Assembly (NCBI RefSeq): GCF_012927045.1 | Contig: NZ_JABBFW010000030.1 | Location: forward strand, 1 to 63,790 | DNA from: Azohydromonas caseinilytica | Lineage (GTDB): Bacteria; Pseudomonadota; Gammaproteobacteria; Burkholderiales; Burkholderiaceae_C | DNA length: 63,790 nt | Reading direction: 5' to 3' | Shown: positions 55,452-63,790 of the stretch, in pieces | Position numbering within the stretch: position 1 is the stretch's first letter | Layout of the letters: every line of letters starts with the position of its first letter | Program-made: the position numbers and the translations under genes | Notes under the pieces: generated by a model | What the model saw: only the letters and a program-made list of their open reading frames with translations | What the model was told of the DNA's origin: nothing | Databases searched by the model: none

Positions 55452-55760
55452 ATGGAAATCCGAGTGCATGCCGCTTGTGCCCGTGCCGCCGCGCTGGCCG
55501 ATCACGCTCGCCGCCGATTGCTCTACGTGCTGATGCCCCGCCGCCACCAGGTGCAGCGCATCGAGGTGCACCTGGGCGACACACGCAGCCGTCGCGGCGG
55601 GCGGGAGGGCTATTGCAAGGTCCAGCTGCAGTTGCTGCACGCGGGCGTCACCACGGTGGTGGACGTGAGCAAGGACCTGTACGACGCGATCGACCGCGCA
55701 GTGGACCACGCCGGCCGCCTGGCTGCGGAGAGACTGCGCGGTGCGCCGCTGGCTGCCTGA
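55452..55760 (+). CDS. HPF/RaiA-like ribosome-associated protein
   Basis: The 102-residue product resembles the sigma-54-modulation/HPF-RaiA fold: the N-terminal MEIRVHAACARAAALADHARRRL helix, RIEVHLGDTRSRRGGREGYCKVQLQLL strands, and VVDVSKDLYDAIDRAVDHAGRLAAERL, the typical second helix. Family members bind idle ribosomes. It lacks the long HPF C-terminal domain. No gene of the rpoN cluster is nearby. Confidence 0.78.
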   Translation: MEIRVHAACARAAALADHARRRLLYVLMPRRHQVQRIEVHLGDTRSRRGGREGYCKVQLQLLHAGVTTVVDVSKDLYDAIDRAVDHAGRLAAERLRGAPLAA

Positions 55761-55980
55761 GCAACCTCTCCCGGCCAACACTGCGGCAAGCCTCTGCGTT
55801 CATGGGCGGTCCAGAGCGCCGGGTTGCATCGGCGATCGTGTCAGGTGCGCGATGTACTGACGCAGGACGCTGGATGCGCGCGCCGCTGCACGAAGCGCGC
55901 GAAGCCCGCAAAACACACAGCGACCCTTTCAGCATGGGGTGGCCGGGCTGTTGGGGCCGACGCAATTTTCGGTCGGCCTC

Positions 55981-56462
55981 AACAACTCCACTACCGTGCG
56001 AGCCCACCAGCACAGTGCGGGGGCAAAAAAGGGGGCCCGCAAGCGCAAGCCATCGGTCGCAGCCGAGGTGGGCTGAGCACCAAGATCCACGCCACGGTGG
56101 ACGCGCTGGGCAACCCCACGGACTTCCACCTCACGCCGGGCCAAGCCCACGACCTCGAAGGCGCCGATGCGCTGTTGCCCAGCGACACAGCAGACGCCGT
56201 CATCGCCCACAAGGCCTATGACGCCCAGGCTCGCGTCATCGACGTGCTCGCCCAAGCCGGTTAAGTCGCGGCGATCCCGCCGATTCGCAGCCGCGTTGAA
56301 CAGCGCACTTGGGATCGCGATCTCTACAAGGCGCGCCACCTGGTCGAGAACTTCTTTGCCCGGCTCAAGCAGTACCGCGCCATCGCCACCCGCTACGACA
56401 AGACGGCTCGCAATTTCCTCGGCGCCATCCACCTGGCGGCCGCTGTCGTCTGGCTCCATTGA
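55981..56462 (+). pseudogene. IS5-family transposase remnant
   Basis: Two frames together encode the C-terminal part of an IS5-type DDE transposase: NNSTTVRAHQHSAGAKK in one frame, then GPQAQAIGRSRGGLSTKIHA, TDFHLTPGQAHDLEGADALL and, after a stop, ARHLVENFFARLKQYRAIATR. The frames join at A AAA AAG (56025-56031), a classic -1 slippery heptamer, so that shift may be original to the element. A TAA at 56262-56264 interrupts the second frame, and the N-terminal part including the first catalytic Asp is missing. The element is dead. Confidence 0.78.
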
Positions 56463-56987
56463 TAACGGGCCCTAGTGTGATCCTCGCCGCAACCTTGATC
56501 TGGCTCGGGTGTGTTCAGTCAGCCAGACGCTTAGTACACACCGCCCAGGTAGCTGGCAAGCCTGTTCCTGCAAATGAGTGACCGACGCAGGCAATAGGTG
56601 GGCACGGCAATCTTTAAAACTATAGATACATAAAGCAACAATATTCACTACGTATCTGTATTGAAACGAAGTGGACCGGCTGTTGCAGGAACCCGCATTT
56701 GCGGGTTCGCACTATCGACGATTTCAGAGTCAAAATCGCTTCGCGCTGTGACCAAAGAGGTGCTGATCACGGTGGAAACTTCGAATAAGAGCACTTGGGG
56801 AGTGGCTCGACGCCTTAATACCAAGAGCGCGCCTGAGCAACGTTCATATCGGGGGGCACATCGACTGCGACATTACCATCGATAGTTCATCAGTCGTGTG
56901 AAATCAATTGGGCATTCCAGTCCATGAGCCTGCTCGACGCAATCTGCGGGTCAACGTCTGCGTATGCCCATCTAGAGGCAAACACTC
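56463..56987. other. Intergenic region upstream of the sugar cassette
   Basis: About 525 bp of lower-GC DNA without a supported gene. It carries AT-rich promoter-like stretches (ATCTTTAAAACTATAGATACAT around 56611) and a perfect stem GAACCCGCA/TGCGGGTTC (56689-56708). An open frame at 56661-56885 has no conserved sequence. Confidence 0.45.
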
Positions 56988-57467
56988 ATGCCTATCAGTG
57001 AAAATGTCAAGCTTGGCGACAAGGTGCAAATTTTTCAACCCGCGCTGGTCAATCTTTACGGATGTAGCGTCGGCGATAGCACAAAAATTGGCGCCTTCGT
57101 CGAAATCCAGAAAAATGTGAAGGTCGGGGCCTGCTGCAAGATCTCGTCGCACACTTTTATCTGTGAAGGCGTGGATATAGCCGACGAGGTGTTCATCGGC
57201 CATGGGGTAATGTTCACCAACGATCTGTATCCCCGGGCCACCAATCCTGACGGTGCATTACAGACCGAAGCGGACTGGAAAGTTGAGCGAACCTACGTCA
57301 AGCGTGGTGTTTCCATTGGCAGCAATGCGACCATCATCGCTGGTGTCACGATCGGGGAAGGAGCCCTTGTGGGCGCCGGTGCTGTGGTCACCAAGGATGT
57401 CAGGCCCTACGCCATTGTCGCCGGCGTACCGGCTCGTGTGGTTGGCGATACCAGGGAAACCCGATAG
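56988..57467 (+). CDS. Hexapeptide-repeat N-acyltransferase (WbpD/WlbB-like)
   Basis: The 159-residue left-handed beta-helix enzyme has hexapeptide repeats from residue 5 to 150 and the active-site region SSHTFICEGVDIADEVFIGHGVMFTND, ending GEGALVGAGAVVTKDVRPYAIVAGVPARVVG. It resembles enzymes that N-acetylate UDP-3-amino sugars, which fits with the aminotransferase at 58630. GC content is lower than in the rest of the window, suggesting transfer. Confidence 0.88.
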   Translation: MPISENVKLGDKVQIFQPALVNLYGCSVGDSTKIGAFVEIQKNVKVGACCKISSHTFICEGVDIADEVFIGHGVMFTNDLYPRATNPDGALQTEADWKVERTYVKRGVSIGSNATIIAGVTIGEGALVGAGAVVTKDVRPYAIVAGVPARVVGDTRETR

Positions 57468-57478
57468 TAACCCGCCTG

Positions 57479-57496
57479 CGAAAATCAATATTTTCG
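57479..57496. repeat. AT-rich perfect inverted repeat
   Basis: CGAAAAT-CAAT-ATTTTCG lies 12 bp after the acyltransferase stop. It may be a hairpin ending that transcript (T-rich second arm but no clear tail) or an operator for the next gene. Confidence 0.4.
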
Positions 57497-57607
57497 TCGA
57501 CTCAAGCCTGCCTTAAGCAGAAATCACCTATTAATTCGCAATGGCTTTACCTTTCCGTACCGGCCATTGGGACTGCGGTTGTCGTTCACACTCATGAGGG
57601 AAGCGAG

Positions 57608-58624
57608 ATGATCAATATTGGTGTCATCGGGTATGGGTACTGGGGGCCCAACCTGGTTCGCAACTTCGCGGAAACACCAGGTCTCAGTGTAGCCGCAGTT
57701 TCAGACCTGGATTCGTCCAAGCTGGAACTCGTTCGCAAGCGCCACGCTTGCTGCACCACGACGGACTATCGCGACCTGCTCAACGATACTTCCATCGACG
57801 CCATTGCCATTGCCACGCCGGTCAACACCCACTATGAACTGGCGCTTGCAGCCCTGCAGGCCGGCAAGCACGTGTGGTTGGAAAAACCGATGACCGAAAC
57901 CTCTGTGCAGGCGCGTCGCCTGGTTGAGGAAGCCGAAAAACGCAATCGGGTGCTGATCGTTGACCACACCTTCATCTACACCGGCGCGGTCCGCAAGATG
58001 GGGGAGATCATCCGCAAGGGCGAGTTGGGAAAAATCTATTACTACGACTCAGTGCGGGTGAACCTTGGCCTTTTCCAACGCGACGTGAGCGTCATCTCGG
58101 ATCTGGCTGTCCACGATTTCTCGATTCTGGACTATCTGCTGAACGAGCATCCCGTGGCGGTCACCGCCAGCGGCATGAATCACTTTCCCGGCACGCCGGA
58201 GAATTTGGCTTATGTGACGCTGTTCTATGACTCGGGCACGATTGCCCACGCCAACGTGAGCTGGCTAGCACCGGTCAAGGTGCGCCAGATCCTCATCGGC
58301 GGCAGCAACAAGATGATCACCTATGACGATCTCGAGCCCAGCGAGAAGATCAAGGTCTATGACAAGGGCGTGAGTTTCACCGACGACCCGAACCAGATCC
58401 GCGAAATGCGCATTGGCTACCGCACCGGCGACATGTGGGCACCCAAGCTCGCAGTTTCGGAAGCCTTGCGGGTCGAGAGCGAGCATTTCGTCGACTGCAT
58501 TAACAACAACCGCGCACCCATGACCGATGGCCGCCTCGGGGTGCGTGTCGTTGAACTGATCGAAGCCGCAAATCGGTCCATGCGGTGCCGAGGCGATACC
58601 GTTAATATTCAAAAGCGGGGGTAA
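57608..58624 (+). CDS. Gfo/Idh/MocA-family sugar oxidoreductase
   Basis: The 338-residue protein has the N-terminal Rossmann loop IGVIGYGYWGPNLVRNF, the conserved EKPMTETSVQAR with the catalytic-region Lys, and a C-terminal substrate domain (DLAVHDFSILDYLL). In surface-sugar loci such enzymes oxidise the C3 position of a UDP sugar before transamination. GAGGGAAGCG precedes the ATG. The next gene begins 5 bp downstream, so both are in one operon. Confidence 0.9.
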   Translation: MINIGVIGYGYWGPNLVRNFAETPGLSVAAVSDLDSSKLELVRKRHACCTTTDYRDLLNDTSIDAIAIATPVNTHYELALAALQAGKHVWLEKPMTETSVQARRLVEEAEKRNRVLIVDHTFIYTGAVRKMGEIIRKGELGKIYYYDSVRVNLGLFQRDVSVISDLAVHDFSILDYLLNEHPVAVTASGMNHFPGTPENLAYVTLFYDSGTIAHANVSWLAPVKVRQILIGGSNKMITYDDLEPSEKIKVYDKGVSFTDDPNQIREMRIGYRTGDMWAPKLAVSEALRVESEHFVDCINNNRAPMTDGRLGVRVVELIEAANRSMRCRGDTVNIQKRG

Positions 58625-58629
58625 ACACG

Positions 58630-59769
58630 ATGATTCCGTTTGTCGATCTCAAGGCGCAATACCGTTCCATCAAGGACGAGGTGGATGCAGCCGTTCTCGG
58701 GGTTATCGAGCGCTGCGAATTCACGCTTGGCAGCGAGGTCGCGGCATTCGAAAAGGAATTTGCCGCCTATTGCCAAGTCGAGCATGGTATCGGCGTGAAT
58801 ACCGGCACGAGCGCACTGCACTTGGCGCTTCTGGCTGCGGGGGTAGGCGCGGGAGATGAAGTCATCACGGTGCCCTTCACCTTCGTCGCGACGGTGTCGG
58901 CCATCGACTACACGGGCGCCAAGCCGGTGTTCGTCGACATCGACCCCAAGACCTTCACGATGGATCCCAACGCCCTGGAAGCTGCCATCACCGACAAGAC
59001 CAAGGCTATCATCCCCGTGCACCTCTACGGTCAGACGGCGGACATGGATCCGATCCTCGAGATCGCGCGCAAGCATGGGCTGGTCGTGATCGAGGATGCT
59101 TGTCAGGCCCATGGCGCCGAGTACAAGGGCCGCCGTGCCGGCAGCATGGGCGACATGGGCTGCTTCAGCTTCTACCCGGGCAAGAACCTGGGCGCCTATG
59201 GCGAGGGCGGCATGGTGACGACCAACAGTCCGGAATTCACCAAGACGATCCGCATGCTGCGCGACTGGGGCGCCGAGAAGAAGTACCAGCATGTCCTCAA
59301 GGGCTTCAACTTCCGCCTGGAAGGCATCCAGGGTGCGGTGCTGCGTGTCAAGTTGAAGTACCTGGAGGCGTGGACCGAGGCGCGTCGCACCGCCGCCGCC
59401 CACTATGACAGGCTGCTGGCCGGCAGCGGCGTGCCGACACCCTACGTCCGCCCCGACGTCCGCCACGTCTATCACATCTACGCCGTGCGCACGCAGCACC
59501 GTCAGACTTGGCAGGACGCCCTGCTGGCACAGGGCATCCAGTCGGGCATCCATTACCCGACCCCGGTGCACCTGCTGCCCGCCTTCGCCGACCTCGGCTA
59601 TCGCGCTGGCCAGTTCCCGCATGCGGAAAAGGCCGCCAGCGAAGTGCTGTCCCTGCCGATGTTCCCTGAGCTGACGCAAGCGCAGTGCGAACAGGTGGCG
59701 CAGGCAGTCCGGGCGCTGGCAGCGCCAGCCGAGCAAGCGGTCGACGCAGCCGCGGTGAGCGCGGCCTGA
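58630..59769 (+). CDS. DegT/DnrJ/EryC1/StrS sugar aminotransferase
   Basis: The 379-residue PLP enzyme aminates a keto sugar nucleotide. It has FVDLKAQYRSIKDEVDAAVL at the start, GTSALHLALLAAGVGAGDEVI, EDACQAHGAEYKGR and the PLP-binding Lys in CFSFYPGKNLGAYGEGG. It resembles WbpE/WlbC, which makes UDP-3-amino-glucuronate derivatives. The order acyltransferase, oxidoreductase, aminotransferase is that of a diacetamido-sugar pathway. The dehydrogenase expected for uronic acid is not in the window. Confidence 0.93.
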   Translation: MIPFVDLKAQYRSIKDEVDAAVLGVIERCEFTLGSEVAAFEKEFAAYCQVEHGIGVNTGTSALHLALLAAGVGAGDEVITVPFTFVATVSAIDYTGAKPVFVDIDPKTFTMDPNALEAAITDKTKAIIPVHLYGQTADMDPILEIARKHGLVVIEDACQAHGAEYKGRRAGSMGDMGCFSFYPGKNLGAYGEGGMVTTNSPEFTKTIRMLRDWGAEKKYQHVLKGFNFRLEGIQGAVLRVKLKYLEAWTEARRTAAAHYDRLLAGSGVPTPYVRPDVRHVYHIYAVRTQHRQTWQDALLAQGIQSGIHYPTPVHLLPAFADLGYRAGQFPHAEKAASEVLSLPMFPELTQAQCEQVAQAVRALAAPAEQAVDAAAVSAA

Positions 59770-59775
59770 GAGCGG

Positions 59776-60435
59776 ATGATGATCAGCGCAGACAACATTG
59801 CATCGTCCACGGTGCAACCGCTGCTGATCTTTCCGTACAACGGCAACGGCCTGGAGGCGCTGGATTGCCTGGGCGATGCTTACCGGCTCCAGGCCTTCAT
59901 TGACGACACGCCAGGCAAGCAAGGCGTCGATCGCCATGGCTGTCTCGTGACAGGCCGCGAGGCCCTGACGCGATGGCCCGAAGCGCAGGTACTGGCGGTG
60001 CCGGGCAGCCCGACGTCGTACCGCTCGCGCCGCCAGATCATCGAAGCGCTTGGCGTCGCGCCGAGCCGCTTCGGCCAAATCATCCATCCAAGCGCGCGCG
60101 TATCACCCCTGGCCACGATCGGCCACAACGTGCTGATCATGGCCGGCGTGGTGATCACCAGCAACGCGGTCATCGGTGACCATGTGTGCGTGTTGCCCAA
60201 CACGGTGATCCACCATGACGCACGCATCGGCAGCTGGAGCCTTATCGGCTCGAACGTCACCATCGCCGGCAACGTCATGCTGGGGGAAAACTGCTACGTG
60301 GGCAGCGGCACCAGCATCATGAACGGTCTTGAAGTAGGCGATGGAACGCTGATCGGCTTGGGCAGCAACGTCATCCGCAGCGTCGCTGCGAATTCTTGCG
60401 TGGCTGGCAACCCGGCACATGCGCTGAAAAAGTAG
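59776..60435 (+). CDS. NeuD/PglD-like sugar O- or N-acetyltransferase
   Basis: The 219-residue protein has a small N-terminal Rossmann-like domain (PLLIFPYNGNGLEALDCLGD) and a C-terminal left-handed beta-helix (from residue 105: PSARVSPLATIGHNVLIMAGVV, IHHDARIGSWSLIGSNVTIAGNV, ending SCVAGNPAHALKK). This two-domain layout is that of NeuD, PglD and PerB. It lies 6 bp after the aminotransferase gene. Two ATGs in tandem (59776, 59779) are both possible starts. It ends the cassette. Confidence 0.88.
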   Translation: MMISADNIASSTVQPLLIFPYNGNGLEALDCLGDAYRLQAFIDDTPGKQGVDRHGCLVTGREALTRWPEAQVLAVPGSPTSYRSRRQIIEALGVAPSRFGQIIHPSARVSPLATIGHNVLIMAGVVITSNAVIGDHVCVLPNTVIHHDARIGSWSLIGSNVTIAGNVMLGENCYVGSGTSIMNGLEVGDGTLIGLGSNVIRSVAANSCVAGNPAHALKK

Positions 60436-60476
60436 TCAAGTGGGTCTTGACATTTGCACCCTTTCCTAGTGCTCCG

Positions 60477-61270
60477 TCACAGTTGCACTGCTGGGTAAAG
60501 GCGCTTGAGCTTGATGCGGGTATCGGCGGTGGTGAAGCGCCAGTCGATGGTGGCATGGCTGGCATTGCGGCGATCTTCCCAGGCAGCCACCTCGCTGGCC
60601 AGATGAGAGCGACTGTCCATGCGCTTGCCCAGGCACTGGCGTGCCAGGATGCTCAGTTCCAACTCCGCCATGTCGAGCCAGCTGCCGTGCTTGGGCGTGT
60701 AGTGGATCTCCAGCTTGGCAGCCAGACGCCGTGCCTCGACCGGGGCAAAGGCCTCGTACAGGGAGGCCGGGCCATGGGTGTTGAGGTTGTCCATGACCAG
60801 CACGATGCGCAGGGCCCGCGGGAAGTGCACGTCCACCAAGTCCTTGATGACATGGGCGAAGTCCACCGCGGTGCGCCGCTCGGTGACATCGACATGGCGC
60901 CAGCCCTCCAGCGGCGCGTAGAGCACGAACATGTTGGCCGTGCCGTGGCGCTCGTATTCGCAGTCTTGGCGGCAAGCCGCGCTGCGGCTGCAGCGGCAGC
61001 GGCTCGCGCACTTGGCCCAGCAGCTGTTTGCTGGCCTCGTCCAGGCACGCCAGGGGCTGGCCGGGTCGTGGGGCCGCTGGTACACGTCGAGCACGTCCTC
61101 CATGCGGCAGACGAACTCAGCATTGGCCTTCGGCTGGATGCACCAGCACCGCTTCAGCCACGGCTTGAGAACATTTTTTTGAGCGTGCGGCGCACAGTCT
61201 CTCGGGAGATGGCGTCCACGACATGCATTTCGATGAGGCGTTGCTTGAGCTGTGGCGCGACGATCTGGAT
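60477..61270 (-). pseudogene. IS630-family transposase remnant
   Basis: Minus-strand fragments in three frames give an IS630 DDE transposase: LKQRLIEMHVVDAISRETVRRTLKK, then LKPWLKRCWCIQPKANAEF, RMEDVLDVYQRP, LACLDEASKQLLGQVREPLP, and EYERHGTANMFVLYAPLEGW, VLVMDNLNTH, HYTPKHGSWLDMAELELSIL to the end. The first shift is at a run of seven T (61174-61180), and two more lie between about 60950 and 61080. The N-terminal helix-turn-helix part is missing. It cannot be active as read. Confidence 0.75.
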
Positions 61271-61450
61271 GAGAGGCCGTGTTGCCTCACGAAGGAATGT
61301 TACCGGATCGCTGTTTGTCGTTTCCGGGGAATTTCTTCGTAGTAGTAGAGGCTGTTGGCATGTGGGCGAAGGGGCATGGCGGTGGGCAACGCGACGCGTT
61401 GTCCACGGACGTGCCCCGGTGCGCTGAAGGCGCATCGTCCATATGTCGAC

Positions 61451-61488
61451 AGCCTGCCGGGTACGAAGTACCCGGCCCCGGGCAGGCT
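61451..61488. repeat. Nested inverted repeat between transposase remnants
   Basis: CCGGGTAC-GAA-GTACCCGG (61457-61475) is enclosed by AGCCTGCC (61451-61458) and GGCAGGCT (61481-61488). It lies next to the end of the minus-strand integrase-type transposase gene and may be an element end or a terminator hairpin. Confidence 0.35.
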
Positions 61489-61498
61489 CAATTCGCCA

Positions 61499-62824
61499 TC
61501 ATGGCAAGGCGCACTCGGACGCTTCCTTCTTGAGCTTTCCGAGGATCAGTTCCTTGAGCTGCTGAGCCCTCCAAGCTTTGATGCGGCGCTGCAGCGTACG
61601 AAGTTGCTTCTTGTTCGCGTACGCCTCGGGCACTGCCGCGGCCAGCCGGTCCATCAGTTCGCGCGCTGTAGACGACGGTTTTTCAATCAGCCAGCCTTCA
61701 ATCACCGGCCAGGAATGTTTGAACGGATCGACGCGAGATCTCCACCAGCGGGGCGCAACTGGCCGACGCCGGCCGCGTATCGGGTTGGCCTCGCCGCTTT
61801 TCCATGCGGATGACAAGCCGGCCAGGAACGCCGACACGTCTGCCGGTGAAGCAGCTTCAGCAGGCTCATCTTGGGGTCCACGTGACACCATTTCGTGGAG
61901 TACCTGCTGCGCCGTACGCATGTCTCGTAGCAATCGAACAGGATCCAACTCGGTAAATTGCTTGCGCAACTTTGCCTTCACTTCTCCCGGCACTACAGGC
62001 GACGCCAGCAGTCGATCGCAGGGCGTCGCAGGCGGGTGGTATTTCTTGCTCACGCGCGCGCCGTCGCGCGTCTTGGTTTTGAGCTTGAAGGAGGGCTGGA
62101 AGAAGTTGATGTACAGCCGCGATGCCGAGTAGAGCTCAGCGAGGGCATATGTCGCTGCCAAGCCGCTGAGCCGTCCATAACCCACCAGGCGGCGCAGGAT
62201 GGCTCCGTTCTTCTGCTCGACCCAGGCCTGGTCGTTCTTCTTGTAGGGGCGAGATCGCGTTTGCTCCAGACCTCGTTCTTTGCAGTGATCGAAGACGGTC
62301 TGGTTCATGAAGGCTGAGTCGTTGTCGGTATCAATTCCGAGGAGCTTGAAGGGCAGCGTGGCCTCGGTCACGTTGAGCGCTTCGACTATCAAGGTCTGGT
62401 TGCGTACTGGCATTGCCAGGCATTCCGTCCAGCCGCTGTTGACGTCGGTGAGCACCAGGGTTCGAACGTAGTCGCCCTCGGTCTTTGGACCGCAGTGCTC
62501 GACCATGTCGACTTCCAAATAGCCTGGCGGTGGGTTGCGCCAGTCGGAGAAGGTCCGCACTGGAACGCTGCGCCGGATGGCTGTGCCGATGCCGCTACGC
62601 CGGCGTCGCTCGCCACTGGAGCTTGCACGTACTTCAGACAGCAGACGATCGATCGTGGCGGCGCTGACTCGTAGCAACTGCTGCTTCATCGATGGATCCA
62701 GGGGTAAGTGCCCGTGCCGGTCCATGGCCTCGATCAACGACGGGATGAGCGCCTTGAGCCGTTTGCCACACAAACGGTCGCTGGCCTCCCATACCACGAT
62801 GAGCTTCTTGCGTATTCCGCGCCA
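61499..62824 (-). pseudogene. Integrase-type (rve) transposase, N terminus lost
   Basis: About 440 residues of a DDE integrase-fold transposase remain open: WEASDRLCGKRLKALIPSLI, the catalytic region PPPGYLEVDMVEHCG (first Asp), LLGIDTDNDSAFMNQTVF (second Asp) and DQAWVEQKNGAILRRLVGY (Glu), then a helical C terminus. The expected first 60 or so residues are missing; the frame continues upstream only through 23-bp repeats, which are not coding. I read this as truncation at the repeat array. The IS family is not assigned. Confidence 0.72.
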
Positions 62825-62834
62825 TCCCGGACGG

Positions 62835-62926
62835 CGTTCCGCGCTGATGGCGGGCAGCATTCCGCTGTGATGGCGGACACCGTTCCACGCTGATGGCGGA
62901 CAGCGTTCCGTCGTGATCGCGGACAC
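62835..62926. repeat. Four tandem 23-bp repeats (transposon-end type)
   Basis: Four contiguous 23-bp units (62835-62857, 62858-62880, 62881-62903, 62904-62926) share the pattern CRTTCCRCNSTGATGGCGGRCAS. A fifth, degenerate copy may precede them. The array lies between two divergent transposase genes. IS21-type elements carry several terminal repeats bound by transposase, so this is probably such an end. Confidence 0.65.
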
Positions 62927-62988
62927 CGGCGCGGTGTTCTGAGTGACCCAACGCGGCATAGGCTGGCCGGTTTTTGACCGGAGAGCCG

Positions 62989-63682
62989 ATGCCCACACCA
63001 AGGGTCCTCATGAGCAAGATCAGACGAGCACTACAACTACTGGCCGACTCCGGCCTGAGCACGCGGCAGGTGGCCGCGGTGCTGGGCATCAGCAAGTCCA
63101 CCGTCAGCGAGATCGCGCTGTACGCGCGCACCGCGGGCATCGACTGGCCGCTGGCCAGCACCCTCAGCGACGAGGAGTTGCAGGCGCGGCTGTACCCGCC
63201 GCCACGCCCGCGAAGCTCGCACCGGCAGGAGCCCGACTACGCGCAGCTGCACCAGGAGCTCAAGCGCCCGGGCGTGACGCTGCAGCTGCTGTGGGAGGAA
63301 TACCGTGAGCGCTGCGGCGAGCAGGCCTACCGCTACAGCGCCTACTGCGAGAAGTACCGCGCCTGGGCCAAGACGCTCAAGCGTTCCATGCGCCAGTTGC
63401 ATCCAGCCGGCGAGCGGATGTTCGAGGCCTGAAGCCGGGCAGACGGTGCCGCTGGTCGATGCGCTGACGGGCGAGATCCAGCGCGCCCAGGTGTTCGTGG
63501 CGGTGCTGGGTGCGTCCAACTTCACCTTCGCCTGCGCCACACCGCGGCAGACGGCGGCCGATTGGGTGGGCGCCATCATCGCAGCGCTGGAGTTCATCAA
63601 CGGCGTGCCGCGGCTGCTGGTGCCCGATCAGCCGCGCGCGCTGATCGCCAACCCCGACGCCTACTGTCACGCGTCGGCGTAA
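62989..63682 (+). pseudogene. IS21-family IstA transposase, frameshifted and truncated
   Basis: The first frame (62989-63432) gives the IstA N terminus: MPTPRVLMSKIRRALQLLAD, helix-turn-helix LSTRQVAAVLGISKSTVSEI and SYxCEKYRAW-like YCEKYRAWAKTLKRSMRQ. After a one-base insertion near 63430 the catalytic part continues in another frame (AGQTVPLVDALTGEIQRAQV, TPRQTAADWVGAIIAALEF, NGVPRLLVPDQPRALI) and ends abruptly at 63682, losing the last half of IstA. No istB follows before the window ends. Confidence 0.8.
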
Positions 63683-63790
63683 TCCGGCCACCCAGAGTCG
63701 GCATATACCGGCCAGCTTTGCCGGTGCCGAAGGCCGTCTCGAACGACTCCGTTTCAAGGCTTATTTTGATGCGTTGCCAGGCTTGTCTTG

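Noticed and set aside
56661-56885. 74-codon frame upstream of the sugar cassette
   Set aside because: No ribosome-binding site, no conserved sequence, and a mixed composition; treated as intergenic.
62835-62926. 23-bp repeats as a CRISPR array
   Set aside because: The units are contiguous with no spacers, and no cas gene is present.

Overview
The window is about 64 kb of very GC-rich DNA with dense, mostly operonic genes. An H-NS protein of the short betaproteobacterial type, an NhaR regulator, a group-2 Mrp antiporter with fused A and B subunits, and the gene families present all suggest a betaproteobacterium of the Burkholderiales, most likely Comamonadaceae. That placement is inferred from gene content, because no rRNA lies in the window.

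Layout. (1) 0.1-16.9 kb is a phosphate and polyphosphate block: ppx (minus), pstSCAB-phoU-phoB-phoR, a TauE/SafE permease, a second PhoB-like regulator (minus), ppk1-sixA, a PPK2 kinase and a PhoX phosphatase. (2) 17-28.9 kb is mixed housekeeping: patatin-like lipase, chemotaxis receptor, PhzF protein, an OlsB-like ornithine acyltransferase, tandem small membrane paralogues, alpha/beta hydrolase plus M14 peptidase, a basic Ala/Lys-rich protein, BON-domain protein, DHFR-like protein and small membrane proteins. (3) 29.2-38.3 kb is recC-recB-recD on the minus strand. (4) 38.6-43.5 kb holds an H-NS gene with terminator, a SRAP-family protein, a small RMF-like gene, the decayed C-terminal half of a FAD oxidoreductase, then VOC, GFA and SHOCT proteins. 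(5) 43.6-47.7 kb holds an FKBP isomerase, small unknowns, a BI-1 family membrane protein, a zinc alcohol dehydrogenase and a TerB-like protein. (6) 47.9-55.8 kb is the mrp antiporter operon (AB-C-D-E-F-G), a DUF1348 protein, nhaR and a divergent HPF/RaiA-like gene. (7) 56-63.8 kb is a lower-GC surface-sugar cassette (acyltransferase, Gfo/Idh oxidoreductase, DegT aminotransferase, second acetyltransferase) set between broken IS5, IS630, integrase-type and IS21 transposase genes.

The most coherent signal is a local Pho regulon. Sites of the form CTGTCAY-N4-CTGTCAC, with an 11-bp period, lie upstream of ppx, pstS, the second response regulator, ppk1, phoX and olsB. The genes then make one programme: sense and import phosphate (Pst, PhoU, PhoR/B), scavenge it (PhoX), bank and mobilise it as polyphosphate (PPK1, PPK2, PPX) and spare it in membranes (ornithine lipid). 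The second regulator keeps its phospho-accepting Asp but has lost part of the acidic pocket, so it may be an atypical Pho-induced regulator.
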